A program made the translations under genes and the position numbers. A stretch of DNA of 64,000 bases from Nocardia transvalensis (GTDB lineage Bacteria; Actinomycetota; Actinomycetes; Mycobacteriales; Mycobacteriaceae): contig NZ_JADLQQ010000008.1 of NCBI RefSeq assembly GCF_015477765.1, forward strand, positions 393,309 to 457,308, read 5' to 3'. Below are positions 1 through 9,151 of the stretch, in pieces. Within the stretch, counting starts at the first letter, position 1. Each line of letters opens with the position of its first letter. The notes under the pieces are model-generated. The model was given only the letters and a program-made list of their open reading frames with translations, did not search any database and was not told the DNA's origin.

Positions 1-2
1 TC

Positions 3-74
3 TCTACCTCCGGCCGTACGCCAGATCTGGTGGCCGATGCGGTGATAGCCGCACTGGAACTTGCGAGAGCTTGA
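3..74 (+). CDS. C-terminal fragment of an unidentified protein, possibly IS3-type transposase
   Basis: An open frame runs in from the left edge and ends at TGA 72-74. Its last residues read TPDLVADAVIAALELARA, an amphipathic helix. The DLVxDAxxxALExA pattern recalls the segment of actinobacterial IS3 transposases that follows the first catalytic Asp. That is a weak resemblance over 23 residues, and the stop would truncate such a protein. It could equally be the natural end of an unrelated gene. From here to the next gene at 463 I see no other supported coding region. Confidence 0.25.
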   Translation, partial: STSGRTPDLVADAVIAALELARA

Positions 75-448
75 GGGCCAAGGGCTATTTGGTCATTACT
101 GTGTGAGCGTGGCTCCACCCAACAGGTATGAAATAGGGGCCACCCGCATCGCCAACCGGGCTAGCGCGGTCTGGGGAGCGAGGTATCGCGTGTCGGTCTA
201 GCATCCGTCGACGACGGCCAAATTTGGGCCCGGGTGTCTATGTTTCAGACAGTCGATCATCCGGGCTGCATTCAGGCACTATCCACGCGCTGCGGTGTTT
301 GTGGGAAACGTCGCTGACGGGGTTCTGCACGGCTGCAACTGCCGATGGTCGGTGCTGTCGACCGTGCGGCGGTGATTGCGCCCACTGGACCTCGGAGCCG
401 CGTGGTGCGCGCTAAGCCTGAACAGGTGACTATTCGCGAACTCGTCCT

Positions 449-462
449 TAGGATTTATATTC
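449..462 (+). promoter_or_regulatory. -10 box for leaderless glutathione peroxidase
   Basis: TAGGAT at 449-454 fits the actinobacterial TANNNT -10 consensus and is followed by 8 nt and then the GTG start at 463. No Shine-Dalgarno sequence precedes the GTG. This arrangement predicts transcription starting at or next to the start codon, that is a leaderless mRNA. Confidence 0.4.
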
Positions 463-951
463 GTGACGAACCTTCGTGAGATACCGCTACGCACGCTAGA
501 CGAAAAACCTACTACCCTGGCCGAACTGGCTGGTGAGAAGGTTGTGCTGCTAGTGAACGTGGCCTCCAAGTGTGGTCTGACCTACCAGTACGCCGGCCTC
601 GTGGAACTTCAGCAAACCTACGGGCCGCGCGGGTTCACCGTGATCGGCTTCCCGTGCAATCAGTTCAAGGGTCAGGAGCCCGGCACCGCGGAGGAGATCG
701 CCGAATTCTGCTCCGCCACTTATGGAGTGGACTTCCCGCTGCTGGCGAAGAACGATGTCAATGGCGAGAACCGGCATCCGCTGTACACCGAGCTGACCCG
801 GGCCGCCGATGTCGAGGGTGCGGCCGGGGATATCCAGTGGAACTTCGAGAAGTTCCTCATTGGGCGCGACGGTACCGTGCTCGGCCGCTTTCGGCCGCGC
901 ACCGAGCCGAAGGATCCCGCCGTGAAAGATGCGATCGAAGCCGCACTGTAA
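463..951 (+). CDS. Glutathione peroxidase (thioredoxin-dependent type)
   Basis: 162 residues, a normal length for bacterial single-domain Gpx proteins. It reduces H2O2 and organic hydroperoxides in the cytoplasm. The peroxidatic Cys37 sits in NVASKCGLT. Gln71 (KGQEP) and Trp126-Asn127 (WNFEKF) complete the catalytic tetrad. Cys83 in the FCSATYGV segment is where atypical 2-Cys, thioredoxin-dependent members carry the resolving Cys, so thioredoxin rather than glutathione is the likely reductant; actinomycetes make mycothiol, not glutathione. The GTG start is chosen because it lies 8 nt after a TAGGAT -10 box and no other in-frame start fits. It stands alone, followed by a strong hairpin. Confidence 0.93.
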   Translation: MTNLREIPLRTLDEKPTTLAELAGEKVVLLVNVASKCGLTYQYAGLVELQQTYGPRGFTVIGFPCNQFKGQEPGTAEEIAEFCSATYGVDFPLLAKNDVNGENRHPLYTELTRAADVEGAAGDIQWNFEKFLIGRDGTVLGRFRPRTEPKDPAVKDAIEAAL

Positions 952-958
952 CCTGCTG

Positions 959-989
959 GTGCGCTGCCGGTTTCGGCATGGCAGCGCGC
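959..989 (+). terminator. Hairpin after glutathione peroxidase
   Basis: GCGCTGCC (961-968) pairs perfectly with GGCAGCGC (980-987) around an 11-nt loop, and the stem can be extended by two pairs (959/989, 960/988). It begins 7 nt after the stop codon. There is no T tract, as is usual for actinobacterial terminators. Confidence 0.5.
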
Positions 990-1415
990 CACACACTGCT
1001 ATTGTAGCTGCACGACCTTTCTTGAAATGGAGGTTGTGGTAGGTGGATAGCTGCGCAAGCTCAAGTTCCCAGTCGCGCAACAGGGCGAAGCAGGCTGCCT
1101 TCAACTGCACGGGAACGAAGTCCCCCACACTGCATGGACCCAGGTACACGCTCGCAGCGGGCCGAACCTGGGAATCGGGGACTCCTATGGAATGCATTCG
1201 GAGGAAAAGGAGAGTCGCGGTTACCGGAACGCAAAGGGTAATGCGATGTCTCCATATCTCGAATTCTCTGCGGGTCACCGACATGAGAACGCTGGCAGCG
1301 AGTTTCGCCGCACAATCTTCTTCCTTACTGAGGTCTCAATCTCAGTGTACTTCCGGCCGTGGCTCTCAGTACGATCGGTAGTCGGTGTCATCAGCAGGGA
1401 GAGGGAGGGTCAATC
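990..1415. other. Intergenic stretch without a supported gene
   Basis: Open frames exist on both strands (for example 1043-1381 on +), but none has a recognisable domain or a convincing ribosome site. The last 15 bases form the purine-rich Shine-Dalgarno region of the next gene. Confidence 0.5.
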
Positions 1416-2612
1416 ATGCCGCGGACAGTACTCATAGTCGGTGCCGGCGTTGTCGGTTGCTCATTGGCACGAGAATTGGCGATGCATAATAAGATTGAGG
1501 TCGTAGTGCTTGAGCGCGGTCATCGCGACGCACTGCGAGGCTCGACCGGCTACGCGCCCGGATTCGTGGGCCTCTACAACAACGCGCCTGTGCTCACGGA
1601 TCTGGCTGTGGCGAGTGCCGCCGTCTACGACATCGTCGGTGTGGGGTTCGGTCGAACCGGCGGAATCGAGATTGCCACTAGTGCCGAAGGCGCTACTAAG
1701 CTCGCGAGACGTGCGTCCGGTGCCCGTGCGGTAGGACTGCCTGTAGAGGAGCTTTCTCCTGCCGATTTACGGCAGCGGGTGCCCGCAGTGGTCGATTCTC
1801 AATCGGTGTGCGCGGCGTGGGGCTATCCGCTCGACGGAGCAGCGGAACCACTGGTCCTGGCAGCGGCCATTCGCGCCGAGGCGCACGCACGGGGGGCGCG
1901 AATCCTCAACGGCGAGAACGTAACGGGTATCTGCCGTAAGAGCGGCAAACTCACTGTGACCACCGACAGCGGCGCATATAGAGCGGACGACGTCGTCCTT
2001 GCCGGCGGTATCTGGGGCCCAACCCTGATGAGCTTGCTCGGCATCGACCTGCCCCTGTTCCCGGTCGCTCACCCCTATGTGTACTCCGCTCCGGACGCTA
2101 GTTTGAGCCCCGGGCCGTTCGTGCGGTGGCCGGAGCACCACGTCTACGCGCGGGTGCACACCGACCGTATCGGCATCGGCAGCTATGACCACGCTCCCGT
2201 ACCGGTCACGCAAACCGAACTCGCCACAGGCGACGCAGGTCTGGCGTGGACCGATGAGATCTTCTCACCGCCGATTAGGTCCGCGATGCGGTTGCTCCCC
2301 GCTGAAAGCCGATTCACTCCGACAGTGCGGGTCAATGGCGTCTTCGCGATGACACCGGACAACCTGCCACTCGTTGGTGCATACTCCGACGTACCCGGGT
2401 TGTGGGGCGCGCAGGCCGTGTGGGTCGCCCATGCTGGCGGCGTCGCGGCAGCCCTCACTGCAGCGATTCGCGATGACATTCCTCTGCCGATCGAACTCGA
2501 TCCAGCTCGCTTCCGCGGTCGATGCCTGGACGAGCTCAGTGCCAGCGCCCTGCGTCTTTACCGCGATATCTACGCAAACGGTGCCGACACTCAGCTGCCC
2601 AAGGCGCTTTAG
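1416..2612 (+). CDS. FAD-dependent oxidoreductase, dimethylglycine/sarcosine dehydrogenase-like
   Basis: 398 residues. The N-terminus MPRTVLIVGAGVVGCSLARE is a GxGxxG dinucleotide-binding fold for FAD, followed by the acidic strand end VVLERG. The segment GSTGYAPGFVGLYNN and the following Leu-Ala-Ser-Tyr helix resemble the start of dimethylglycine dehydrogenase and related glycine-betaine pathway enzymes. The folate-binding GcvT half of those enzymes is absent, so it is a stand-alone amine or amino-acid oxidase module. The substrate is unknown. ATG 1416 is preferred over upstream ATG 1359 because GGGAGAGGGAGGG lies just before it and the Rossmann motif begins six residues later. No partner gene adjoins it. 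Confidence 0.85.
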   Translation: MPRTVLIVGAGVVGCSLARELAMHNKIEVVVLERGHRDALRGSTGYAPGFVGLYNNAPVLTDLAVASAAVYDIVGVGFGRTGGIEIATSAEGATKLARRASGARAVGLPVEELSPADLRQRVPAVVDSQSVCAAWGYPLDGAAEPLVLAAAIRAEAHARGARILNGENVTGICRKSGKLTVTTDSGAYRADDVVLAGGIWGPTLMSLLGIDLPLFPVAHPYVYSAPDASLSPGPFVRWPEHHVYARVHTDRIGIGSYDHAPVPVTQTELATGDAGLAWTDEIFSPPIRSAMRLLPAESRFTPTVRVNGVFAMTPDNLPLVGAYSDVPGLWGAQAVWVAHAGGVAAALTAAIRDDIPLPIELDPARFRGRCLDELSASALRLYRDIYANGADTQLPKAL

Positions 2613-2813
2613 ACCTGGGTCCCACTCGACTGGTGCAGCTGAAACATGGCGATCGTGTGCAGGACGAAGGTGGCGGGGCTATCTACCATTCGAGGTAGTC
2701 GAACGCACAGTGACGGTGAATCTGCTAGATCCGAAGTCGGCCTGATCTCCAGGATCGGTAGATGTCGCCTATATCAGGCGGCGGCCGGGCCGCGCTGGCC
2801 GGTCCGGTCCCGT

Positions 2814-3281
2814 TCAGAGGTCAGCTAGGGTGAAATCGCGCTTAGCGATCACCTGCCGCAGTCGGGTACCGAATCGCGTGAGCCAGTTCGCTATCGGTGG
2901 GAAGCTTGCGGTGCAGATGAGTGTTGACACGCAGAAGTTCTCCGAGGTCATCGCGTCGGCGTGATCGGATTCGGCACGCGCGACCGAGTGGCATTCCCGG
3001 TGGCGGTGCACGGCCATCGGATTGATCGCGTACACCGGCCGCCCAGCGCTACCAGCGCGGTCACCATCAGCCCACGCGGGTGTCTCGATCGAGACTGGGA
3101 ACGGATCCTCGACGGTGAGGCATGCCTCGGCGAGCAGCTCACGCAGCACGGTGAATCTGGCGAGATCATTGCCAATCCGCTTCTTGGCCAACATTTTCCC
3201 AGCCCTGTCAATAAACCTGACGTCGTGGTGGCCTTCAGCTCAGTCGATTCCGCAGAACACGTTCGCTCCGAGTACCTCCAT
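2814..3281 (-). pseudogene. IS110-family transposase, N-terminal remnant
   Basis: Reading from ATG 3281 the frame gives VFCGID followed by a TGA codon where IS110 transposases have Trp (GIDWA). It then continues with AEGHHDV, KMLAKKRIGNDLARFTVLREL, SIETP, GRPVYAINPMAVHRHRE and SDHADAMT. These are landmarks of the DEDD RuvC-like domain of IS110/IS1110 transposases. The frame also shifts around SIETP. About 155 residues remain and the C-terminal transposase_20 domain is missing. It is a dead insertion-sequence relic. Confidence 0.8.
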
Positions 3282-3699
3282 CAGTCAGGTTTGCGCTGGT
3301 CCAAGACCTAGCCGAAAACCCGCAGCGCACTGCTCACGAGCCTCACGGGCTGGTCTCAGATTAGCCGTTCGCGGTCCCAGCACACCCGTACGGCGCCGGT
3401 CTCGGACAAAGCTTTACCGCTTCCCTCAATCGAGTTCAGACGTCCAACCGAGCAAGTGGACTCGAACCACGAGCAAACCCAAAGCGCATACTCTGATGAG
3501 ACCTTCCGACAGTTCAGTCTTAAGCAGGTGTACTTAGCCAGCGGAGCACCGTTGACACCTAGGTAGCACATGAACGAGCGCAGGCGCTGTGCCGGGTTGT
3601 CATCGCTGCGCCGCTAGCGCACCTACGTCTCAATGGCGCTTGCGCAATCCTATGCCCAGCTCGTCACCAAGTATCTATGGTGTCGCCCGCGGCGTGCGT
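3282..3699. other. Intergenic stretch without a supported gene
   Basis: About 420 bases between the IS110 relic and the HIT gene. Short open frames occur on both strands without domains. A minus-strand stretch near 3460-3480 reads GGTTCGAGTCCAC, like a tRNA T-arm, but no cloverleaf could be built around it. Confidence 0.4.
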
Positions 3700-3712
3700 T
3701 AGCCTGGCGGTC
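3700..3712 (+). promoter_or_regulatory. -10 box for leaderless HIT gene
   Basis: TAGCCT at 3700-3705 is followed by 7 nt and then ATG 3713. No ribosome site is present, so a leaderless transcript is predicted. Confidence 0.4.
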
Positions 3713-4141
3713 ATGAGCGATCAGTGCGTGTTCTGTGGCATCGTGGCCGGCAACGTCCCCAGCGTGAAAGTCGCTGAAGACGACACGACGTACGCGTTTA
3801 TGGACATCAACCCCGGCTCAGACGGCCACCTGCTGGTTGTCCCCAAGCGGCATAGCAGAGACCTGCTCGATATCCAGGCCGACGACCTGGCAGCGGTAAC
3901 CCTGACCGCACAGCGGGTTGCCAAGGCGGCAGTTAAGGAGCTCGGTGCCGATGGGGTGAACTTGCTCAATTGCTGTGGTGCCGACGCATGGCAAACGGTG
4001 TTTCACTTCCACCTGCACGTGATCCCGCGGTATGTCGACAAAACCAAGGACCGACTGGTGCTGCCCTGGCAACCGGGGATCCGAGGTGACATGGATGCGA
4101 TAGCTGCCTTGGGCAACCGGCTTTCCGCCGCTGTGAACTGA
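3713..4141 (+). CDS. HIT-family hydrolase
   Basis: 142 residues from ATG 3713. An upstream ATG at 3677 would add 12 residues with no family match. The protein starts MSDQCVFCGIVAG, the Cys-x-x-Cys beginning of Zn-binding HIT proteins. FMDINPGSDGHLLVVPKRH follows, and the histidine triad HFHLHVIPR ends the core. Family members hydrolyse nucleoside phosphoramidates or dinucleoside polyphosphates through the middle His of the triad. It is a single-gene unit with a leaderless-type promoter. Length and all motifs are normal. Confidence 0.9.
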   Translation: MSDQCVFCGIVAGNVPSVKVAEDDTTYAFMDINPGSDGHLLVVPKRHSRDLLDIQADDLAAVTLTAQRVAKAAVKELGADGVNLLNCCGADAWQTVFHFHLHVIPRYVDKTKDRLVLPWQPGIRGDMDAIAALGNRLSAAVN

Positions 4142-4339
4142 CTCTGCCCAAACCCAATAGGGCCAGCCGTCGAGGCGTGGACTTGCCTGCCCATCCGGCA
4201 CACGGGTCACGGTCCAGCCCCGCGTCGCTGCGTGAGCGTTCGGGTGAGTAGAGCTGTTGGTAGGCAGTTGATCTCGTGAGTGCACGCTTCTAGCCGAATG
4301 GCGTGTGTTCCTTTACGAATCAAAGTGCCGTGCGTGCCT

Positions 4340-5200
4340 TCACCGCCAGTACCGTCGGGGTTGGGGAGCCGCCTTCGATGAAATCGTCGAGAACGAGGCC
4401 GTTCTAGGTGAATATGCCGAGCAGCTGCGGTAGCGGCAGGTGGAGGCACCGACCTTTTCGCGGTGTCCTTTATTCGTCCGCGATGGCGTGGTCCAGTGGT
4501 CGTCGGCATAGCTGGGCCGGATGATCACGGCGTCAGGATCGCGGTCGACGAAACCGCCACAGAGGCACGGGTGCAGATGCTCGCATCGCGGATCGGCAGC
4601 GCAGTGGCGTCTGCGCGAGCAACGGGCCGACCGCAAAGCCGGGCAGCTGTTCGGTGGCGGATGAAGGCCAAAGTGGCGGTGAACGATCCGTTCCGCACTA
4701 GCTGCTGTGCATCGTCGTGGAGCCGTGCGATGCGAAAGTCTTCCAGCAGTACTTGGTCTGGTTGGCCGGGTTGGCCATGAGCCAGCAGGATGTTTGCGGG
4801 TATGGCGTCACGATGGAGAACGCTGTTGTGGTGGGCCTCGGCGGTGTCAGTGATGATTCGGAGTGCACGCTTGGGGTCGATAACGCCGAGCGAGGCGGTC
4901 TCGGCGCCAGGAACGTATTGCATTGCGATCCAGAGGACCTGCCCCTCCGCACCGTGGTCTTGTACCGCGACGATGTTCGGATGCTCCAAACGAGCGGCGA
5001 GATTGGCCTCGCGTTCGAACCGTGCCTGAATCTCGGTGTCACCGACGAGTTCCGGGTCGAGCAGCTTGATAGCAACGTGTCGGGGCAAGCGGGGATGCTG
5101 CGCGAGATACACCGTGCCATCCGGCCTCTGCCGAGTACCCGTTCGATTCGATCCCCGGCGACGTTGGACTCCGATGGGGCCGGAACGACGTACTGACATA
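4340..5200 (-). pseudogene. Decayed Ser/Thr protein kinase (PknB type)
   Basis: Pieces of a Hanks-type kinase appear in order across two frames. The glycine-rich loop GDRIERVLGRG lies in one frame. The other gives GTVYLAQHPRLPRHVAIKLL (with the ATP-binding Lys), PNIVAVQDHG, a catalytic loop HRDAIPANILL and LEDFRIARL. The catalytic loop has lost its Lys (normally HRDxKPxN) and the DFG motif has become DFR. A third segment near 4450-4560 (DPDAVI, PPSRTN-like) matches the end of a kinase domain. Frameshifts and lost catalytic residues show it is not an active kinase. Confidence 0.8.
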
Positions 5201-5688
5201 CGGCCGCTGATACTGTCTTGCTGTCTTTGTTTAAAGGCAGCAATGTAATTGCCTCATCCACCTCTCTTAGAACGGGCACACGCGGGCGACCATCGAACTC
5301 GGCACGGAAACCCACTGACTGGCCGCTGCAGAAACGACCGTTAGCGGGGAGGAGGTGATACTATGCTCGTGCTCATCGTCAAGGGCCTGAAACGTGTTGG
5401 CTCACGTGATCCTGTACGTGTGAGCCGCACGGCGGGAATCTACGGCGGCACAATGACAGTCACTCGTCCTAGTCGGTACCTGCCATGTGGGACCGCGTCG
5501 GCGCCGCTCGACGATGCCGCCAGGCCGCTGCCTGGGGACCCACGACACGCAACTGCCTGACAGGCGCCAGAAGATTATGCTTCCTTCGAACGGCTACGAC
5601 TCGGCTGGCGGCGTTTGACCCTTGTTCGACCGGTGCGATAGCGTCCGGTTCGGCAGGGTTCCGTTTGATTCTCCGCATTTGGGGGCGT
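5201..5688. other. Intergenic stretch with hairpin and possible small ORF
   Basis: About 490 bases before the ESX-like operon. A strong ribosome site, GGAGGAGGTGATACT, precedes ATG 5363 and a 65-codon frame (5363-5560) without a recognisable domain. Inside that frame GGCTCAC (5399-5405) pairs with GTGAGCC (5420-5426). The small ORF could be a leader peptide, but nothing else supports it. Confidence 0.3.
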
Positions 5689-6018
5689 ATGAGTCTGAAA
5701 GTTGACCTCGAAATCCTAGGCAAACTCAGCGCGACGCTGCATGATCTCGCGCAGAAGGCTAGCGAGGTCAAGGCGAAGAACGCCCCCGACACGAAAGCCG
5801 AGGAACCGTTGCTGGCCGGTACTGCAGCCGCGCAGATCACGCGCGACCTGATCCAGGGGGCGTTGATTCCAACTGCGAAGGAACGGTTGAGCGAAACTGG
5901 TGATGTCATGACGAACGTCGCCAAGCAGTTCAAGGACAAGGACGACAGTGCGGCCGACGCCTTGGTGCAGGTATACAGCTCCGCGACCGGCAACTGGACT
6001 GTGGAGCAGCCGAAGTGA
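5689..6018 (+). CDS. EspC/WXG100-like ESX-associated small helical protein
   Basis: 109 residues, almost entirely helical by composition, with no signal peptide, Cys or membrane segment. Length, Ala/Lys-rich heptad pattern and position match the small EspC-like (DUF2580-type) or WXG100-like proteins placed before larger ESX substrates in mycobacteria and Nocardia. No clear WxG turn is present, so EspC-like is the better label. The ATG is preceded by GGGGGCGT. Its TGA overlaps the next gene's GTG in a GTGA, so the two are probably translated together and may form a heterodimer. Confidence 0.6.
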   Translation: MSLKVDLEILGKLSATLHDLAQKASEVKAKNAPDTKAEEPLLAGTAAAQITRDLIQGALIPTAKERLSETGDVMTNVAKQFKDKDDSAADALVQVYSSATGNWTVEQPK

Positions 6019-8309
6019 CCGCGAGGACGCCGCTGGAGTGGCTGCGGACCTGCAATCCGCGAATCCTGAACCGGTATGCCGACTCCTGGGAGGAGATCGG
6101 CGCCGGTCTGGAAGAGATCTTCCAGAAGTACGTCGATGCCGTCACCAAGGTCGACGGAAACTACTGGGAGGGCAAGGCCGCCGTTGCCGCGCACGACCGT
6201 GCAACCGGGGACCTGCGAACCATTCAGACCCTGGCCGACAAACTGACGGCCCTCGCAACGCAAGCCCGGCAAGGGCATGACGCGATCAACGAGCCGCTGC
6301 GAAGGGCTCGCGGCCTGCTGGCCGAGTGCGCGCAGAACGGCTGGTCGGTCACGCCGCTCCTGTCGGTCATCGGGTCCGGGGAGGCCCAGAAGCTGGCCGA
6401 CATGAACCGGGACCTCGGCGACGCCGCCCGGGCTGCCATGGCCGCTGACGGCGCCGTTCGAGACGGATTGAACCGTGCCCGCAGCGATCTGGCGCTCGCT
6501 TTTGCCTCCGCTGCCGCTCTTGGCGCCGACCAGGGCAAGGCGGACGGTAAGCACTTGGTCACCGATCCCGAGCATATGACCGACGCCGAGATCCAGCGAC
6601 TCATCGACGCCGGCAAGCTGACACCCGAGCAGACCGCCGCGCTGCAACGAGGGGATACGGTGACGATCCCTGCGTCGCACATGGAGTACCTGAACCAGAT
6701 CAGCCGATCCCTGGACGGTAAGAGCCCTCAGGAGATCCAGCAGATCATGAGCAAGCTGCCGCCGGATGCCCAGAAAGGGTTGGCCAACTCTCTGCAGTTC
6801 ATCTCCACCAGCACCGTCACCGCGGGCATCACCGGTGACCCAGCGATTCCGGCGCACGGTGACGCGAACCTGCTTCCGAAACAGATACAGGAGTCACTGA
6901 CCCGCAAGGATCTGGCGGTGATCGAGCCCAACCTGAGCGGTGTCGGCGCTCCAGCCAAGTACTACCTCAACGGAGTTGCCGACAATCAGGCGATCGCGAA
7001 GATCGTTGCTGCGGGCGACCCCCAGTATAAGGCCGGCAGTGCACTCGATCGACAGCTGCTCGACGTGGGCCGCCAATACCTGGGAGCCCAGACCTCATAC
7101 GAGCAGCAACGGGACAAGGACCTGATGTCGTTCAATGTCGACGGCAAGGGCACCAGTGACCGGGCGCTCACTGAGGGAATCTTTAGTGCCGTGGGTAGCG
7201 ACAAGGTAGCAGTCGAGGCCGTGGCCACGGATAAGGCCCACGGCCAGCGGTTCATCACCGATGTGTTGCAACACGATTGGACCGATGATGGGAAGGCCGC
7301 GTCGACACTGTTCCAATTCGGTGATCAGGATGCTTCGGTCAAGGATCCGGCTGACCGGAACGACGTAGTCACCGCGGAACGGACCGGACGCATCATGGCC
7401 GCAGTCGGTGAGGCGGCCAGCAGTGACGACGCGTGGAAGAAACTGTCGAACATCCCTGGGGCCGATGGGAAGTCGGTCGGTCAGCTCAACCCCGACTTGT
7501 TGCGGACCGTCTCGCACAGCATGGCTCCCTACGTAGGGGACCTCGCAGGTGTCGACCAGCCCAACAAGCCGGGCTTCGATGTAGCCCACGATGGAAAGAG
7601 CTGGATCAACCCGAAGGCACCAGAGGTCATCAACTACAGCGGCGCCGCCAATATCTTTGCGTTGATGAACACTGATACCGAGTCTGGCAAGTTCTTCAAC
7701 GCCGCAGCCATGAACCAAATCCTGGCTGCGGAAAGCGACTATGCCGTCGATCCAACTGGACCGAACTCCAGCAGTTGGCTGTCGACCGCGGGTACCTTGC
7801 ACGGGCTCGTGGACAAGGGGATGCTGCTCGAAACGGCCGATGAATACAAGGACCAAGACGATGCGGCGAAAGCCGCCTACATGCGGAAGTCCTGGGCGTA
7901 CGAGCTGTTGAAGACGTCGACCGGAACCGGCTATGGATTCGGGGACGACATTGGCAAATTCGGAAGCTGGGCAATGGGTTCGGGAGGTGATCCGATGAAA
8001 CAAGCACTGATCGGGCCCCCGCCTCAGCCGCATGCTCCTCCGACGCTGCATGGTGTCAACTTCGACCGTGACTACAACGCGATCCTGACTTTCCGGCAGC
8101 AGTTCCATGGCCTGCCGCCTGATTTTCAGCAGGATTACCCATGGGCATTCAGTCCTGAGGGAAAGTTGCTGGACTACGATACGGTCTGGCCGAAGATGGC
8201 CAATGACGAGCAAAAGTTGAAAGCCTTTCAACAGATGGTGTCCCAGATCGGTGGAGATTCCAACATGATGCAAAACAGCTACACTGCGGTCGTTCGCAAA
8301 GATGGGTAG
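6015..8309 (+). CDS. Large WXG-like, TPR-repeat-region protein (ESX-associated)
   Basis: 764 residues from GTG 6015. The N-terminus (about 1-170) is a helical hairpin with YWEGKAA at about 50-58, which resembles the WxG turn of type VII substrates. The rest matches in style the long nocardial and mycobacterial proteins annotated as TPR repeat region-containing. These have an EIQRLIDAGKLTPEQ-like segment at about 190-205 and a large alpha-helical C-terminal half, and they occur beside a lipoprotein. It is probably exported by a type VII system encoded elsewhere. No catalytic motif is visible. It overlaps the genes on both sides, so it is the centre of a three-gene unit. Confidence 0.65.
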   Translation: MTARTPLEWLRTCNPRILNRYADSWEEIGAGLEEIFQKYVDAVTKVDGNYWEGKAAVAAHDRATGDLRTIQTLADKLTALATQARQGHDAINEPLRRARGLLAECAQNGWSVTPLLSVIGSGEAQKLADMNRDLGDAARAAMAADGAVRDGLNRARSDLALAFASAAALGADQGKADGKHLVTDPEHMTDAEIQRLIDAGKLTPEQTAALQRGDTVTIPASHMEYLNQISRSLDGKSPQEIQQIMSKLPPDAQKGLANSLQFISTSTVTAGITGDPAIPAHGDANLLPKQIQESLTRKDLAVIEPNLSGVGAPAKYYLNGVADNQAIAKIVAAGDPQYKAGSALDRQLLDVGRQYLGAQTSYEQQRDKDLMSFNVDGKGTSDRALTEGIFSAVGSDKVAVEAVATDKAHGQRFITDVLQHDWTDDGKAASTLFQFGDQDASVKDPADRNDVVTAERTGRIMAAVGEAASSDDAWKKLSNIPGADGKSVGQLNPDLLRTVSHSMAPYVGDLAGVDQPNKPGFDVAHDGKSWINPKAPEVINYSGAANIFALMNTDTESGKFFNAAAMNQILAAESDYAVDPTGPNSSSWLSTAGTLHGLVDKGMLLETADEYKDQDDAAKAAYMRKSWAYELLKTSTGTGYGFGDDIGKFGSWAMGSGGDPMKQALIGPPPQPHAPPTLHGVNFDRDYNAILTFRQQFHGLPPDFQQDYPWAFSPEGKLLDYDTVWPKMANDEQKLKAFQQMVSQIGGDSNMMQNSYTAVVRKDG

Positions 8310-9099
8310 CAGGGGTGCGCTCCTCGGCGTGATGCTGCTTGCCTCGGTTCTAACAGGTTGCTCACACGCGCCCGAATCGCGTGAGCCGGATGATCCCCGA
8401 CCGACAAGGACCGTGCGTTATCCGGAAATCAACTACTCATACGTTTGGTCGACGGGACCCAGTGCCAATCTGACGGATCGATCTGAAGAACTCGTGCGCG
8501 CCAGCTTTGAAGCGTGGACTTATGCTTACTTCGTCGGTCCCGATCAATCCTATCCCGGTTTCGATCGGGCAATATCGAAAGCCGTCCAAGCCAACGATCC
8601 CAAGGTCGGTTTCCTCCGCGGGCTCGCGTCGCAAGATCCAGCCCGAAAACCTGCCCCACGCACCATCTTCGCCCATATCGCCGACCTCTCCGCTACCAGC
8701 ACCGACGTGACAGCGGTTACATGCTGGTATTTCGTGGCCGCAGATCGCGATGCTCCGCAACAAGAAAAATGGCTCACTCGTGCCGTGAAGATCGGTCTAC
8801 ACAATTCGACCGCCACACCTGGAAATCCGGGTATCCCTGACACCGATCCGGATCATGCCGACCCTCGCGCACACATGCCGCCGACCTGGGACGTTTTCGG
8901 GACCTGGAATGTCACCGAGCTCAACGGGGTCTGGCCGAATGAGATCCCGGCGCCGGGCTGCACCCCCTGGTGGCACGAACGTTTCCCAGACTTCGCGGTC
9001 CAACCAGACGGGACGCTCGACGCGCCTCCAGGGTGGCAGCCACCGATGATGCCAGTGGCGGTGCAGTATCCGGAGTGGATCGGGCCGAGCCCCCAGTAG
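8302..9099 (+). CDS. Lipoprotein of unknown function
   Basis: 265 residues. The signal sequence is GALLGVMLLASVLTGC, with lipobox LTGC and Cys20 as the lipidated residue; the mature protein begins in a charged Pro-rich linker. No known domain was recognised after it; the body has paired Trp-rich segments (TPPWW-like near 215-220). It starts inside the end of the upstream ESX-associated gene (8-bp overlap). Such lipoproteins regularly follow the TPR-region proteins, so a role at the cell surface with that protein is inferred. Confidence 0.7.
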   Translation: MGSRGALLGVMLLASVLTGCSHAPESREPDDPRPTRTVRYPEINYSYVWSTGPSANLTDRSEELVRASFEAWTYAYFVGPDQSYPGFDRAISKAVQANDPKVGFLRGLASQDPARKPAPRTIFAHIADLSATSTDVTAVTCWYFVAADRDAPQQEKWLTRAVKIGLHNSTATPGNPGIPDTDPDHADPRAHMPPTWDVFGTWNVTELNGVWPNEIPAPGCTPWWHERFPDFAVQPDGTLDAPPGWQPPMMPVAVQYPEWIGPSPQ

Positions 9100-9151
9100 C
9101 GCGCGATACCGTGGTCTTAATTCCGACGGTGAACCGTGAAGGGAGCCAACC

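Noticed and set aside
550..1284. 244-codon minus-strand ORF overlapping glutathione peroxidase
   Set aside because: Mostly antisense to the peroxidase gene, no domain, no ribosome site.
3420..3545. tRNA-like stretch on the minus strand (GGTTCGAGTCC and a TTAAG triplet region)
   Set aside because: The T-arm-like part is good, but no matching acceptor stem, D-arm or anticodon stem could be paired, so no tRNA is called.
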